64,000 nucleotides of DNA from assembly GCA_026936335.1 (NCBI GenBank), contig JAPMXV010000042.1, positions 186,001 through 250,000 on the forward strand, written 5' to 3'. Below the pieces are notes generated by a model. It worked only from the letters and a program-made list of their open reading frames with translations. It was not told where the DNA came from and searched no databases. The translations under genes were made by a program, and so were the position numbers. Shown here piece by piece: positions 33,234-42,705 of this stretch. The stretch's first letter is position 1, and the number at the start of each line of letters is the position of its first letter. The DNA comes from Mantamonas sphyraenae. Taxonomy: Eukaryota; CRuMs; Mantamonadidae.

Positions 33234-36121
33234 CCGGAGCAAAGCGGGGCAGATTCCGCTCCGCAGCGGCCTCCCGTTCATCTGCAGAGGAGTTGCGGAG
33301 AGGTAATGTCACGTCTGTCGCTTCGAAGGGCAAGGGAGAAACAGAGCGAATGTCGAAGCTCGACCGCATCAAGCGACGGCAAAATCGGGCGGCGGCACAG
33401 CAAACGGTGACACCCACTCCCGCGCAGCAATTGCGTTTGCTGGTGCGGAAGGGCATGGCGGATGAGGTGAGTACATTGGTGAAGAAGGGATTCCAGACGC
33501 CGGAGTGGAAGGCAGAACTGGATGCATGCGTGTATGCCAGCGCAAGTCGGGGCGACGCCACATGCCTGCAGGTGCTGCTGGAAGCGGGTGCGAGCACTGA
33601 GCACATGGAAGGTGGACGGGGATGTGTGTGTGCAGCAGTGCGTGGAGGATCGGTGGCGTGTCTGCAGTTGTTGCTAGACGCGGGTGCGGATCCAAACGCT
33701 TGTGGGAAACGCACCACACCTGCGCTTTCTGAGGCCATCAAATCGGGCGATGAGGAAATGGTGCGCGTGCTATTGGGTTGTAAAGCGACGAGGGTGATTA
33801 CGGGTGACAAGGAGTGGCAACCGCTGGCAATAGCAGTCAGCTGTGGTTTGTCGGAATCTGTGGTGCGGGCCTTGATCGAGGCTGGTGCCCTGGTGAACAT
33901 GCGAGGCATGGGTGGGGCGAATGCACTTCATGTGGCTGTGCAGCAGGGAAACGCGAAGCATGTCAAACTGTTGTTGGAGCACGGGGCAGATGTGAACATG
34001 AGAACCAATGCCAATTCGACGCCGCTGTCGCTGGCAGTGATCCATGGTCACGCTGACATAGTCGACGTATTGTTGGAGGCCGGGGCGGATGCACACATGC
34101 ACGAGGGAAACAGAAGAGGTCGCTCGCTGTTGGCCGAGGCGGCGTCCATGGGGAATGTCGAGTGCCTGCGCGCGCTGCTGAAGCATGGGTCGATTGTGGA
34201 CGGGGAGTGGGGAGGGGACATGGATGTCCAGAGTGTGCTGATGCTGGCAGCTCAGAAGAATGTGGAGTGTGTTGAAGCGCTGATCGAAGCAGGGGTCGAT
34301 GTGAACGCATTGGGGCCGTTGGGGGTCACTGCCGTGCAAACTGCGGCCAGCCTGGGCAATTTGAGTGTGGTGAAGGCATTGGTGAATGCGGGTGCACATC
34401 TGGACAAAGTCAATGACCACGGAAGGCCTCCGTTGGCCGAAGCAGCGAGGGCAGGGCATTTGGAGTGTGTGCGATGGTTGCTGCAAAAGGGGGCAAACGT
34501 GGATGCAGTGGACAGCGAAGGGCGCACAGCACTGCTGGACGCTGTGAGGAGCTCGCACGTGGAGGTGATAGAGATGCTGTTGGAGTCTGGGGCGGACCCG
34601 GAACTTGGAAATGCCGAGACCTTCCCGTTGTGTGAAGCGGTGATGTGCAGGCGAGAGGACTGCGTGCGTGTGCTGTTGGGACACGGAGTGAATGTCAACA
34701 GGACAAAGGCGCGCAACTTCGGCCGCTATCATCAAGAACAGAGTGTGCTAGAGTTGGCAGCAGCACAAAGACAACTCGCTGTTGTTCAGTTGTTGCTGGA
34801 AAGCGGGGCCCATGTGCGTGACATTCCGGTGGTTCTCGCTGCAATTCCGCATCGTTCATGGGATCTCAAGGCCGGGGCGGAAGCGGCGGAGATTGTTCGA
34901 TTGCTGCTCGCAGCTGGAGCCAGTGCGACGCTGAGCGATGGGTACTCGTCACCCCTGGTGAAAGCTGTGCAAAGCGGATCTTTGGAGTTGGTGCAAATGC
35001 TGTTGGAAGAGGGGGTGCCGGTTACGGAGGATTCGACCGGGAGCTTGAGTGGGTTTGGTCGGTCGAGTGTGATGGAAGTTGCGATGCGCACTGCGTCCAA
35101 CTTTGGACCAGAAATACCAGCAGCGCTCTTGGATGCAGGAGCAGACCTTTCCACGCTGGAAGTGCCTTCAGGCATGTGGCATCTGGCAACGAAGGCTGTG
35201 CAACTTGCGCGTGGCACGATTTCGGTGTTGGCTCTCCAATGTCCGCCTGTCTCGGCAGAGGAGATCACAGAACTGGCTGCTGCTTTGCGCCGCCGTCCGA
35301 CCGTGGTGGAGTCATTGTGGCTAAATGATGTTTCACAGAGAGGGAGAGACAAATGGGAGGTGGGTGGGCTGTTGTCGCAAGTGAGGCATGTCAAGATCAA
35401 TGTGAAGCGGGACACCCTTCGGGCAGATTCGCTGGTGGATAAGCTTACGGATATGGTGTGTGCTCCCGGCAGTGCCGTGCGTGAGTACACAGTGATTGGA
35501 GAGCTGGGAGACGTGAGCAACTTTGTTCGTCGATGCGGAGAGGCATCGTGCAATCTCGAGTACGTGTGTGTGAACACTCGGTTGGGAAAGTGTGAGGTGA
35601 GCGAGGATAACTGGCAGCTTTGCTACGTCGTGGACAACTTTGGGGCGTGGGATCGGACACAGGTGCTGCAGCGGAACCGAGAAGCTGCGCAGGCGATGCT
35701 GCAGAGTGCCATGGCAGGAGACGTGCAAGGGGTGAAGAGGGCACTGGATCTGGGAGTGAGCATCAACAGCAGAGCGGGTGAGCTGAAGGACGACACTGTG
35801 CTGGAATGTGCATTGCAGGTGGGAGAGGGTGGACGAGAGCTGCTGACGTTGGCCAGGGAGGAAGGAGCGCGTGTGACACCGAGGGCGGTTGAATTGGCAC
35901 ATGAAGGTGGTGGGTGGAGGCGAGACGTGCATTGGATTGTGTGTGGGAGGGAGGTGGACGAGGAGGTGGAGACGGCCCTGGTGATGAACATGGAGGAGCG
36001 GGAGCGAATGTTTGAAGCCGGGTGCATGGAGGCATACGTGGAGGAGATGGCGGGATGGAAGGGCTGGGTGACACTGCCGGACGAGGTGATGGAGCGTGTG
36101 TTGAAGTGGATGGTCGTGTGA
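32648..36121 (+). CDS. Ankyrin-repeat protein A with F-box-like tail
   Basis: Intronless, 1,157 residues. The N-terminal ~195 residues contain degenerate ankyrin units (TGKTLLMCACEGGRADKVWA). Residues ~255-820 carry well-formed ankyrin repeats (for example GANALHVAVQQGNAKHVKLL and GRPPLAEAARAGHLECVRWL). Then comes a non-ankyrin region with an LRR-like element (ITELAAALRRRPTVVESLWL), a single further ankyrin-like unit, and a C-terminal WIVCGREVDEEVE...LPDEVMERVLKWM tail. The end of that tail resembles the F-box-like PRANC motif placed after ankyrin repeats in poxvirus and Wolbachia proteins. If so it could recruit an SCF ubiquitin ligase to targets chosen by the ankyrins; this is inference. 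Start 32648 is shared with gene B. Base composition is unusually G-rich on the coding strand compared with neighbours. Confidence 0.88.
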   Translation: MNRGNTSAMRACGRWGSVGKMMEVLGEDGVDVNEQEEGTGKTLLMCACEGGRADKVWALCKAGADVEMEDWSGRRAVEYGVEAEAYECVWVLVKCFAGKELEGGKSGQWTRSRVVGSGWRVWEEGEEGREWLRRMCYGGGSERERRVVEWEEGVHFAVGEEEDMCVEMVLLIGEAEGLERECVRRVAEWLTVTKGTGAKRGRFRSAAASRSSAEELRRGNVTSVASKGKGETERMSKLDRIKRRQNRAAAQQTVTPTPAQQLRLLVRKGMADEVSTLVKKGFQTPEWKAELDACVYASASRGDATCLQVLLEAGASTEHMEGGRGCVCAAVRGGSVACLQLLLDAGADPNACGKRTTPALSEAIKSGDEEMVRVLLGCKATRVITGDKEWQPLAIAVSCGLSESVVRALIEAGALVNMRGMGGANALHVAVQQGNAKHVKLLLEHGADVNMRTNANSTPLSLAVIHGHADIVDVLLEAGADAHMHEGNRRGRSLLAEAASMGNVECLRALLKHGSIVDGEWGGDMDVQSVLMLAAQKNVECVEALIEAGVDVNALGPLGVTAVQTAASLGNLSVVKALVNAGAHLDKVNDHGRPPLAEAARAGHLECVRWLLQKGANVDAVDSEGRTALLDAVRSSHVEVIEMLLESGADPELGNAETFPLCEAVMCRREDCVRVLLGHGVNVNRTKARNFGRYHQEQSVLELAAAQRQLAVVQLLLESGAHVRDIPVVLAAIPHRSWDLKAGAEAAEIVRLLLAAGASATLSDGYSSPLVKAVQSGSLELVQMLLEEGVPVTEDSTGSLSGFGRSSVMEVAMRTASNFGPEIPAALLDAGADLSTLEVPSGMWHLATKAVQLARGTISVLALQCPPVSAEEITELAAALRRRPTVVESLWLNDVSQRGRDKWEVGGLLSQVRHVKINVKRDTLRADSLVDKLTDMVCAPGSAVREYTVIGELGDVSNFVRRCGEASCNLEYVCVNTRLGKCEVSEDNWQLCYVVDNFGAWDRTQVLQRNREAAQAMLQSAMAGDVQGVKRALDLGVSINSRAGELKDDTVLECALQVGEGGRELLTLAREEGARVTPRAVELAHEGGGWRRDVHWIVCGREVDEEVETALVMNMEERERMFEAGCMEAYVEEMAGWKGWVTLPDEVMERVLKWMVV

Positions 36122-36778
36122 GGAAGAAAAAAGAAGCGGGGATTGGAACAACACGAACCCCTTTTTGTGCAGTTGTTCAGCGGGGCGAGACGGGATGAGC
36201 AGAGGGAACACGAGTGTCATGAGAGCGTGTGGACGATGGGGAAGCGTGGGCAAGATGATGGAAGTTTTGGGCGAGGACGAGGTGGATGTGAACGAGCAGG
36301 AGGAGGGAACGGGGAAGACGCTGTTGATGTGTGCGTGCGAAGGTGGTCGAGCAGACAAGGTGTGGGCGCTGTGCAAGGCGGGGGCGGATGTGGAGATGGA
36401 AGACTGGAGTGGGCGGCGTGCAGTGGAGTATGGGGTGGAGGCGGAAGCGTACGAGTGCGTGTGGGTGTTGGTAAAGTGCTTTGCAGGGAAAGAACTGGAG
36501 GGAGGGAAGAGTGGGCAATGGACACGGAGCAGGGTGGTTGGAAGCGGATGGCGGGTGTGGGAGGAGGGGGAGGAGGGACGGGAGTGGCTGCGTCGGATGT
36601 GCTATGGAGGAGGGAGCGAGAGAGAGCGACGGGTGGTGGAGTGGGAGGAAGGGGTGCACTTTGCAGTGGGGAAAGAGGAGGACATGTGTGTGGAGATGGT
36701 TCTGCTGATTGGGGAGGCAGAGGGGCTGGAGAGGGAGTGTGTGAGACGGGTGGCAGAGTGGCTGACCGTGACCAAGGG
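35923..36778 (+). repeat. Ankyrin-array conserved block, copy 2
   Basis: Second copy of the tail-spacer-head unit. It joins the 3' end of gene A to the 5' end of gene B. A partial third copy of just the tail is at about 39029-39160. Confidence 0.9.
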
Positions 36779-39242
36779 TAGTGGGGCGACGAAGAAGAAA
36801 GTGGCAGGCCGCCCGAACAGGCAGACGGCGTTGCTCGTGGCTGTGGATCGGAGGAGCAAGGAGGAGATGGTTGAGATTCTGACGCAGAAAATGGATGGAA
36901 AGGAGTTGGGAGATACGTGGAAAAGCGACGTGCAAGAAGCGCTCTTGTTTGGAGCGGCTGCAGACGACGGTGAGCTCGTGCAGCTGGCCCTGGATGCTGG
37001 AGCTGAATTGAACGGCGTCTCGACGGACAAGCCGTCTGTGTTGATGAAGGCGTGCGAGATCGGAAGCGAAGAGCTGGTGGCGATGCTGTTGGCTGCCGGA
37101 GCAGACCGTGAGGTGAAAGATGCACGTGGATGGACCGCGCTGATGTTTGCTGCACGTGGAGGGCATGCTGGGTGCATGAAGTTGATGATTGATGAAATGC
37201 GAGTGGACGGGCTTTCACGGGATGGGGACACGGCCTTGAAGTGTGCAGCAAGGAGTGGGAACGCCGAGTGTGTGCGGTTGCTGTTGGACTATGGCGAGTT
37301 CACAGGGCCCAGTGTAGAAGGGCTGCAAACGCCGATGATGTTGGCAGCCCAAAGAGGACACAAAGAGTGTGTGGAGATCCTCCTGGCGGCTGGATCGTGG
37401 GTGAACTACGTCGACTCTGATGGATGGACCGCATTGCTTGCAGCGGACAGCGGAAATCATCAGCAGATTGTGAGCATGTTGATCGAAGCAGGGGCAAATC
37501 CCAATGTTCGATTCAAAGGCTGGAATCTGCTGTCTCGTGCAGCGGCAGCCGGACACGTGCAGACCTTGCGCGAAGCCGTTGCAGCTGGGGCCAATGTGGA
37601 TGCAAAGAATGCCAACGGGTCCACCGCAATGCACATGGCATGGCTCAGTGGCCAAGTAGAGTGTGCAGAAGTGTTGCGTGCGGGGGGAGCGAGCGCAGAT
37701 GATGCAACGTTCATGATGTTCAGTGCATTAGTCAGTGGCGAAAGTGCTGGTGCATCCTCGCTGAAATCGCTCTCGGATGAGGCGAAGCTGGCCATGGCCT
37801 GTGCCGTTGAACTAGGCAATGTGGCGCTAGTGCGCACTTTGCTGGAACTGGGTGTGGATCCAGACAGCATGCTGAGTGAGGGAGTGAGTGTGTTGACGTG
37901 TGCAGTGGCGCAAAGGGGCGTGAATTCGACGGCAATTGTCAAGTTGCTGTTGGAATCTGGCTCAGACGCACGTCGGGACCCAACGGCGCTTTCATGCGCT
38001 GCGAGGCATGCAACGTCGGATGTCGTGGAGCTGCTACTGGAGCACGGAGCGGATCCATCCGCATGTGATGGTGGTCTGATGGTGCAGTGGATCAAGAGGC
38101 GAGCGGGCGACGAAAAGTGCACTGTTGGGATGCTGCTCGTTGCTGCTGGCGCAGACGTGAGCGACGTGTGTCTGGGAAACGAAGCAATGGGGGTGCGTAT
38201 GGCGGCAACGGCCGTGGCTGTGGCAAAGACTCCTGTTGCGAGGGTGAACTTGAGCAAGCAAGGCAGCACGGAGAGGCTGGAGATCGATCTTGGGGAGCTG
38301 GTAGAAGCCATGGAAGAACGACCGGGAATGCTGGAAGCTGTGGAGCTGGACCATGTGACGATACGAGAACAGAGGAGGGCAATTGAGTTGTTGACAACTC
38401 AGTTGGTTGAACTGAGCATGCGTGACAGCGATGTGGATTCTTTGGGATGGTTCAGCGTGGAAGGGGTCGTGACGGGGCGCAAGATGTCACTGAGGGTGCT
38501 GGACTTGCGCAAGACAGTGATTCCGATGTGGGTGAGGATGCAGATGCGAAGGTTTGTGCTGGAAGAACCTCGCACACGACTGGAGCGCTTCTTGGTTGGC
38601 GCCTGGTTTGAGAGGACAGCGGTGCAGAGCAGCGAGTATGCAACGGTGTCGAGAGAGAATTGGTGCCTGTGTGAGCTTTACACCGGGATCAACGGGTTCA
38701 ACAGCGTGCGAGGAGAGTCTGAAGAGGTGCTGAACCGGAACAGGGAAGCGGTATGGAAAATGCGCGAGGCCGCACGAAACGGGGATTTGGATGGGGTGCG
38801 GGAGGTGGTTGGCTGGGGAGTGGACATTGATTCGCGTGGTGGAGAGTGTCTGAAGAACGGGAGGAAACTGCGGTTGGATATCGGTGACGGTTTGCAAAGG
38901 GATGGGCGTTGGACAGTGCTGGAGATAGGCGTGGAGACCGGGAACGAGGAGCTTGTCGCGTTTGCGCGTGCACGGGGGGCTCGTGCATCAACTTGGGCAG
39001 CGAGGCTGGTGGAAAAGAAGGGCATTGGGTGGAGGCGAGACGTGCATTGGATTGTGTGTGGGAGGGAGGTGGACGAGGAGGTGGAGACGGCCCTGGTGAT
39101 GAACACGGAGGAGCGGGAGCGAATGTTTGATGCCGGGTGCATGGAGGCATACGTGGAGGAGAAGGAAGAGTGTGAAGACTTGTGGTGGACCCTGCCAGAT
39201 GAGGTGATGGAGCATGTTGTGATGTGGATGGGCAGACAATGA
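36195..39242 (+). CDS. Ankyrin-repeat protein B with F-box-like tail
   Basis: Intronless paralogue of gene A, 1,015 residues. Start 36195 is set by alignment with gene A (CGGGATGA context). The first ~195 residues differ from A at only a few positions. The ankyrin core (~225-690) is clearly different in sequence and length, with units such as GWTALMFAARGGHAGCMKLM and NGSTAMHMAWLSGQVECAEV. After it the two proteins are recognisably related but diverged (VLNRNREAVWKMREAARNGD here; VLQRNREAAQAMLQSAMAGD in A). The tail WRRDVHWIVCGREVDEE is again nearly identical, then the last 25 residues diverge (LWWTLPDEVMEHVVMWM). The pattern suggests gene conversion or selection homogenising the ends while cores diversify. 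Confidence 0.88.
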   Translation: MSRGNTSVMRACGRWGSVGKMMEVLGEDEVDVNEQEEGTGKTLLMCACEGGRADKVWALCKAGADVEMEDWSGRRAVEYGVEAEAYECVWVLVKCFAGKELEGGKSGQWTRSRVVGSGWRVWEEGEEGREWLRRMCYGGGSERERRVVEWEEGVHFAVGKEEDMCVEMVLLIGEAEGLERECVRRVAEWLTVTKGSGATKKKVAGRPNRQTALLVAVDRRSKEEMVEILTQKMDGKELGDTWKSDVQEALLFGAAADDGELVQLALDAGAELNGVSTDKPSVLMKACEIGSEELVAMLLAAGADREVKDARGWTALMFAARGGHAGCMKLMIDEMRVDGLSRDGDTALKCAARSGNAECVRLLLDYGEFTGPSVEGLQTPMMLAAQRGHKECVEILLAAGSWVNYVDSDGWTALLAADSGNHQQIVSMLIEAGANPNVRFKGWNLLSRAAAAGHVQTLREAVAAGANVDAKNANGSTAMHMAWLSGQVECAEVLRAGGASADDATFMMFSALVSGESAGASSLKSLSDEAKLAMACAVELGNVALVRTLLELGVDPDSMLSEGVSVLTCAVAQRGVNSTAIVKLLLESGSDARRDPTALSCAARHATSDVVELLLEHGADPSACDGGLMVQWIKRRAGDEKCTVGMLLVAAGADVSDVCLGNEAMGVRMAATAVAVAKTPVARVNLSKQGSTERLEIDLGELVEAMEERPGMLEAVELDHVTIREQRRAIELLTTQLVELSMRDSDVDSLGWFSVEGVVTGRKMSLRVLDLRKTVIPMWVRMQMRRFVLEEPRTRLERFLVGAWFERTAVQSSEYATVSRENWCLCELYTGINGFNSVRGESEEVLNRNREAVWKMREAARNGDLDGVREVVGWGVDIDSRGGECLKNGRKLRLDIGDGLQRDGRWTVLEIGVETGNEELVAFARARGARASTWAARLVEKKGIGWRRDVHWIVCGREVDEEVETALVMNTEERERMFDAGCMEAYVEEKEECEDLWWTLPDEVMEHVVMWMGRQ

Positions 39243-39272
39243 AAAACCGATGGTCGCAGCAGCAGGCACGTG

Positions 39273-40499
39273 TCACTCGCGTACCCACCGCCCCACAGAT
39301 GCCTGATCATCACACTGACACCTGCGTACGAACCAGTTTCGCTTCCACTCGTCCTTGGTGGTGTCTGTGACTGGCATGGTTGTCTTGAAATTCTGCAGCT
39401 GCGCGTACTGCCGGAGCACAGCGCCCGTGTAGCAAGGGATGCGGTGTTTGAGCAAGTAATCACGCGCAAACACTTGAGCGTTGCGCACTATCCGCTGAGC
39501 AGCGGCGGGATTGTCGAGGGCCCAGCCGACGCGAGCGTTCAAGTTGGTGGCGTTGGCTGTGAGAGAAAACGGGACATAGTGGGTCCAGGGCTGGAGCATT
39601 GGATAGAAGAACTCCAGGTCGGGACTGTCGACTTTAAAGACGAGGCTGGATCCGCTAAGCTGTGTGCGTAGACGCGTCGAAGCACAGTTGCCGGGCAGGT
39701 GCGCCACAAACGCGTAGTTCTGCTGCTCCAGGGCGGTCAGAGGCGGTTTTCCATGTGGCACATCTGAGAGATCGCCAATGCGGCTTGATCCGCGGTGAGT
39801 GAATCCCACGTCGAGCAAGGGACTGTATGCCCATCGCATGATCCGCTGTCTGGTTTGCTCGTGCGGCCACAGGGCCCCGCGCCACACAAGCTTTGGGAGC
39901 TTGCGGTGCCAAGGAATCCAATGTGAAGGCCCCAAAGTTTGGATGTCGCCATAGGAGATGGGAATGTCCACATAGCCGTTGGTGCGACAGAAACTCAGCA
40001 CAGGTGGTGGCGGTCCCTTTCCGTGGCTGCCTACGTCTCGCGAAACAGGCCAATCACCGGATGAAAGGACAAGATCCAAGTCGGGCAGCCTTGCGCGACG
40101 ATGAACTTGCATGAGCACGTCGAGGAGTTGCTCAACGATGCCCTCGCCGTTGCCAAACTTTCCGCGGGTGAACATTTTCCCGTCCACCACGCGGACACGC
40201 AGGTTTCGGCTGTCAAGAGCTTCTGCAGCGTCAACCATGTCCTTTGTAATCCCGCCGGCGTGGATCCAGGGCCTGAAAAACTCGAGCACAACCGGAGAGG
40301 CCAACTGTTGTGGGTCGCAGTCGTTTGCCACCAGCCAGTCGTCGAGAGAGAGACTCGGTGATGGCTGGGGGTCTGTTGCACAGCGACAGTCCCCTCGTTC
40401 ATCTGCATGTGTTGTTGGTGGGGGCATGTGCACTGTGAGGAGGGCAAGCAGGAACAGAAGGCTGCCAAAGAGGACAGGTGCCCAGTGCCGAAACCTCAT
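39273..40499 (-). CDS. GT90/CAP10-family glycosyltransferase (POGLUT-like)
   Basis: Single exon, 408 residues. Residues ~9-27 are a hydrophobic signal-anchor (VLFGSLLFLLALLTV), indicating a type II Golgi/ER lumenal enzyme. The CAP10 core shows IPWHRKLPKLVWRGALWPHE (the KxxWRG element), then NYAFVAHLPGNCASTRLRTQ, SSLVFKVDSPDLEFFYPMLQ and PWTHYVPF, matching the order K/R..G..S.RL..ll..gs..lk........PW.HYvP of POGLUT/KTELC1 and fungal Cap10 proteins. Those enzymes transfer glucose or xylose to EGF-like domains or build capsular glycans; the acceptor here is unknown. No KDEL-type C-terminus. Its stop lies 30 bp from the stop of ankyrin gene B (convergent), and its ATG is 77 bp downstream of the ANKRD13 stop. 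Confidence 0.86.
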   Translation of the reverse strand: MRFRHWAPVLFGSLLFLLALLTVHMPPPTTHADERGDCRCATDPQPSPSLSLDDWLVANDCDPQQLASPVVLEFFRPWIHAGGITKDMVDAAEALDSRNLRVRVVDGKMFTRGKFGNGEGIVEQLLDVLMQVHRRARLPDLDLVLSSGDWPVSRDVGSHGKGPPPPVLSFCRTNGYVDIPISYGDIQTLGPSHWIPWHRKLPKLVWRGALWPHEQTRQRIMRWAYSPLLDVGFTHRGSSRIGDLSDVPHGKPPLTALEQQNYAFVAHLPGNCASTRLRTQLSGSSLVFKVDSPDLEFFYPMLQPWTHYVPFSLTANATNLNARVGWALDNPAAAQRIVRNAQVFARDYLLKHRIPCYTGAVLRQYAQLQNFKTTMPVTDTTKDEWKRNWFVRRCQCDDQASVGRWVRE

Positions 40500-40576
40500 T
40501 TCTTCGGCAGCGTTTGTCCTGGATGCGTGGGGGGAGGGATGGGAGGGATGGGACAGTGCAGTTCATTGAATCCAAA

Positions 40577-41468
40577 CTATGTTTCGCCACTGCTCTTGTT
40601 CTTGCGATCCTTGCCCATGGAGCTCATGGTCACCTGCTTGTACGAGTCGGGAACTGGAAAGAGGTCGTCGTTGAGCTGTCGATACGAGTCGTAGTTGGCA
40701 AAGGTGACCTGGGCACTGACGGTGGGGACAATGGGTATGTCCAGGCGCACAGGAAAGCCTGCCTGGTCGCCCGGAAACTTGAGCTCGATGAACCGTTGCA
40801 GGTTCTGAAAGTGGGTGCTGGTGGGCGACAGGATTTCAAACAGGGGCATGACGTCTTCCACTTCCAGTGGAAAGTTTTCGCTCATCCACACGGTGGACTT
40901 GAACGATTTGGTCCACGAGCGCTCGCTGGGTGTGTTCTTTGCCTTTTTCTTTTTGCCGTACCACGTTCTGCCTGAAGACGACGACGACGAAGAGGCTCCA
41001 CCACCCGACTGTGCGTCATCGAATTCGTCGTGGGCATCCACAAACACGTCCCCGTCCTCGTCGACGATAGGATCACCGTCGTTGGCTCCCTCGACGTCTG
41101 CGTGCTCCTGTCCACCCTGCTTCACTTCCGCAAACAGCCGCTCCACCTCTTCAGCGCTCATGTCGCTGTCTCCTTGCATGAGTTGCTCCATGATCTCCAT
41201 GCGCCTCAGCTGCTCCTGCCTCCTTCGTTCCACGGCCTCGCGCTCTTCCTGGCTCATCTGTGCGTCCTCCTGTGCGTCCAGTTGCTCCAACCTCCGGATG
41301 GTCTCCACGTCCATGATGCCTTCACTGCCTTCCACCTCATCCAGCAGCACAAATCCGTCGTCGGTGGTATCGTCCTGGCTGCTTGATCCTTTCAGCGCTG
41401 AACTCGATGCAGATGAGGATGCGGAGAGATGTGATGAAGATGAAGATGAGACTGCAGATGCAGACGCA

Positions 41469-41515
<47 letters not shown>

Positions 41516-42615
41516 CGATGACGAGGATGACGATGCACGTGCACTTTGAGAAGGGGTGGTCTGCGCCTGCTGTTCCGAGGGTGTGCGCATCACAGAGTGC
41601 AACTTGAGACCCTTCATGTCCCAGACGGTGCACTCATACTCGTTGACATACTCCTTCTTGACGCCGCCAAACATGGTGGTACGCTGTGAAAAGGAGGCCT
41701 CACGGGAGTTGACGTCGTTGCGCACGGTGTTGTTGCGCAGCATGGCCTTGCAGTCCTTACGTACGCGGCGCAAACGGCGGCGATTGAGTCCTGCAAAGAC
41801 GTCGGCATAGGTTTGGGCGTCGTGGTCGACGAGGTACAGGCGTGCGGGCCCGCCGTTTGGGCGATCGGCGTCGTCACCGAGAAAGTGGAAGGAGACGTTG
41901 CCCCTGTTCCACTGCATGTTTTCAAAGTTGAGCAGGGTGGTGTCCACACGCACGCGTGCGCCCTTTTTCCACACGCGGTAGGTGTCGTTGGGGCAGAAGC
42001 GCGACACAAGCGGCACCCAGGACTGGAACTCCCAGTTGATGTCCAGGTAAAAGTCAGGCAGATCCTGCAGCTGCTGCACGAGCGCAGGGCTGCGCTCCAC
42101 CCATGCGTTGTACACAGACTGTTCGTAGCGCGCATACACGGGCAGCAGCACGTTCAGGTCACCCGTGTGCACCGCCTCTGCCAGCGCCGTCCACCCTTCT
42201 GCGTTCCGCACCCGCGGCATCGCTCCATACTGCAGCAGTAATGTGATGCTCTCCAAATCTCTGTTCAACACCGCATAGTGTAGCGGCTGCGGGGCGTACA
42301 GCCAGGTGACGTGAGCAAGCAAGCACATGAGCAACAGGCAACAAACTGTGTGAGTGTGTGCTATTGTCCGGTGGCCCGTCGCCTATCCACGACACCTACC
42401 GTCATGCCTGCCTCATCCAATGAATTCACATCCCACTGTGCAGCTTCCTCGGCACTCAGCGTCTGCTTGCCCTCCTCGACGCGGTTGAGCACGCTGCGAC
42501 GCGCAAGCAGCAGTTGCACCAACAGTGTCGTGTCACCATTGTGCGCTGCCTCGTGGATGGGAAAGGCAGATGAGGACAAACTGGAAGCATTGCCATTGCC
42601 ATTGCTGCTGCTCAT
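40577..42615 (-). CDS. ANKRD13: ANKRD13-family ankyrin/GPCR-chaperone protein
   Basis: Exons 42615-42400 and 42286-40577 give 641 residues. The N-terminus has ankyrin units (PIHEAAHNGDTTLLVQLLLA; PLHYAVLNRDLESITLLLQY). These are followed by the GPCR-chaperone domain typical of ANKRD13: DLPDFYLDINWEFQSWVPLV, CPNDTYRVWKKGARVRVDTT and, after a long insert, FPLEVEDVMPLFEILSPTST with the LDIPIVPTVSAQVTF ending. The family binds Lys63-linked ubiquitin and regulates endocytosis of membrane receptors. The insert (residues ~255-530) is Ser-rich, from the repeat at 41469-41540, and then Glu/Gln-rich; helices such as QMSQEEREAVERRRQEQLRR could be UIM-like but I cannot assign UIMs confidently. It is unrelated to ankyrin genes A and B in sequence and intron structure. 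Confidence 0.92.
41469..41540. repeat. GAT triplet repeat (poly-Ser on minus strand)
   Basis: Long near-perfect (GAT)n followed by GAC/GAT variants, read on the minus strand as TCA/TCG serine codons in the ANKRD13 gene. Confidence 0.9.
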
Positions 42616-42705
42616 CCTTCCACGTGTGAGATTCTTGGGGGGCCGTTTTGCTCTGCTCCACCCGCGTCTGCGCTCCCAACTCATGCCACACGGTTCACGT
42701 TGCAA
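42616..42705. promoter_or_regulatory. 90-bp divergent spacer
   Basis: Lies between the ANKRD13 and small membrane protein start codons. No motif recognised. Confidence 0.35.

Noticed and set aside
32648..39242. Viral origin of the ankyrin genes because of the PRANC-like tail
   Set aside because: No other viral gene is nearby and the flanks are ordinary eukaryotic genes; similarity is a short motif only.
41469..41540. GAT triplet run as a separate element
   Set aside because: It is an in-frame serine tract of ANKRD13; spacing and unit length exclude a CRISPR array.
40577..42615. ANKRD13 as part of the neighbouring ankyrin array
   Set aside because: It is on the opposite strand, has an intron and the GPCR-chaperone domain, and shares no block with genes A and B.
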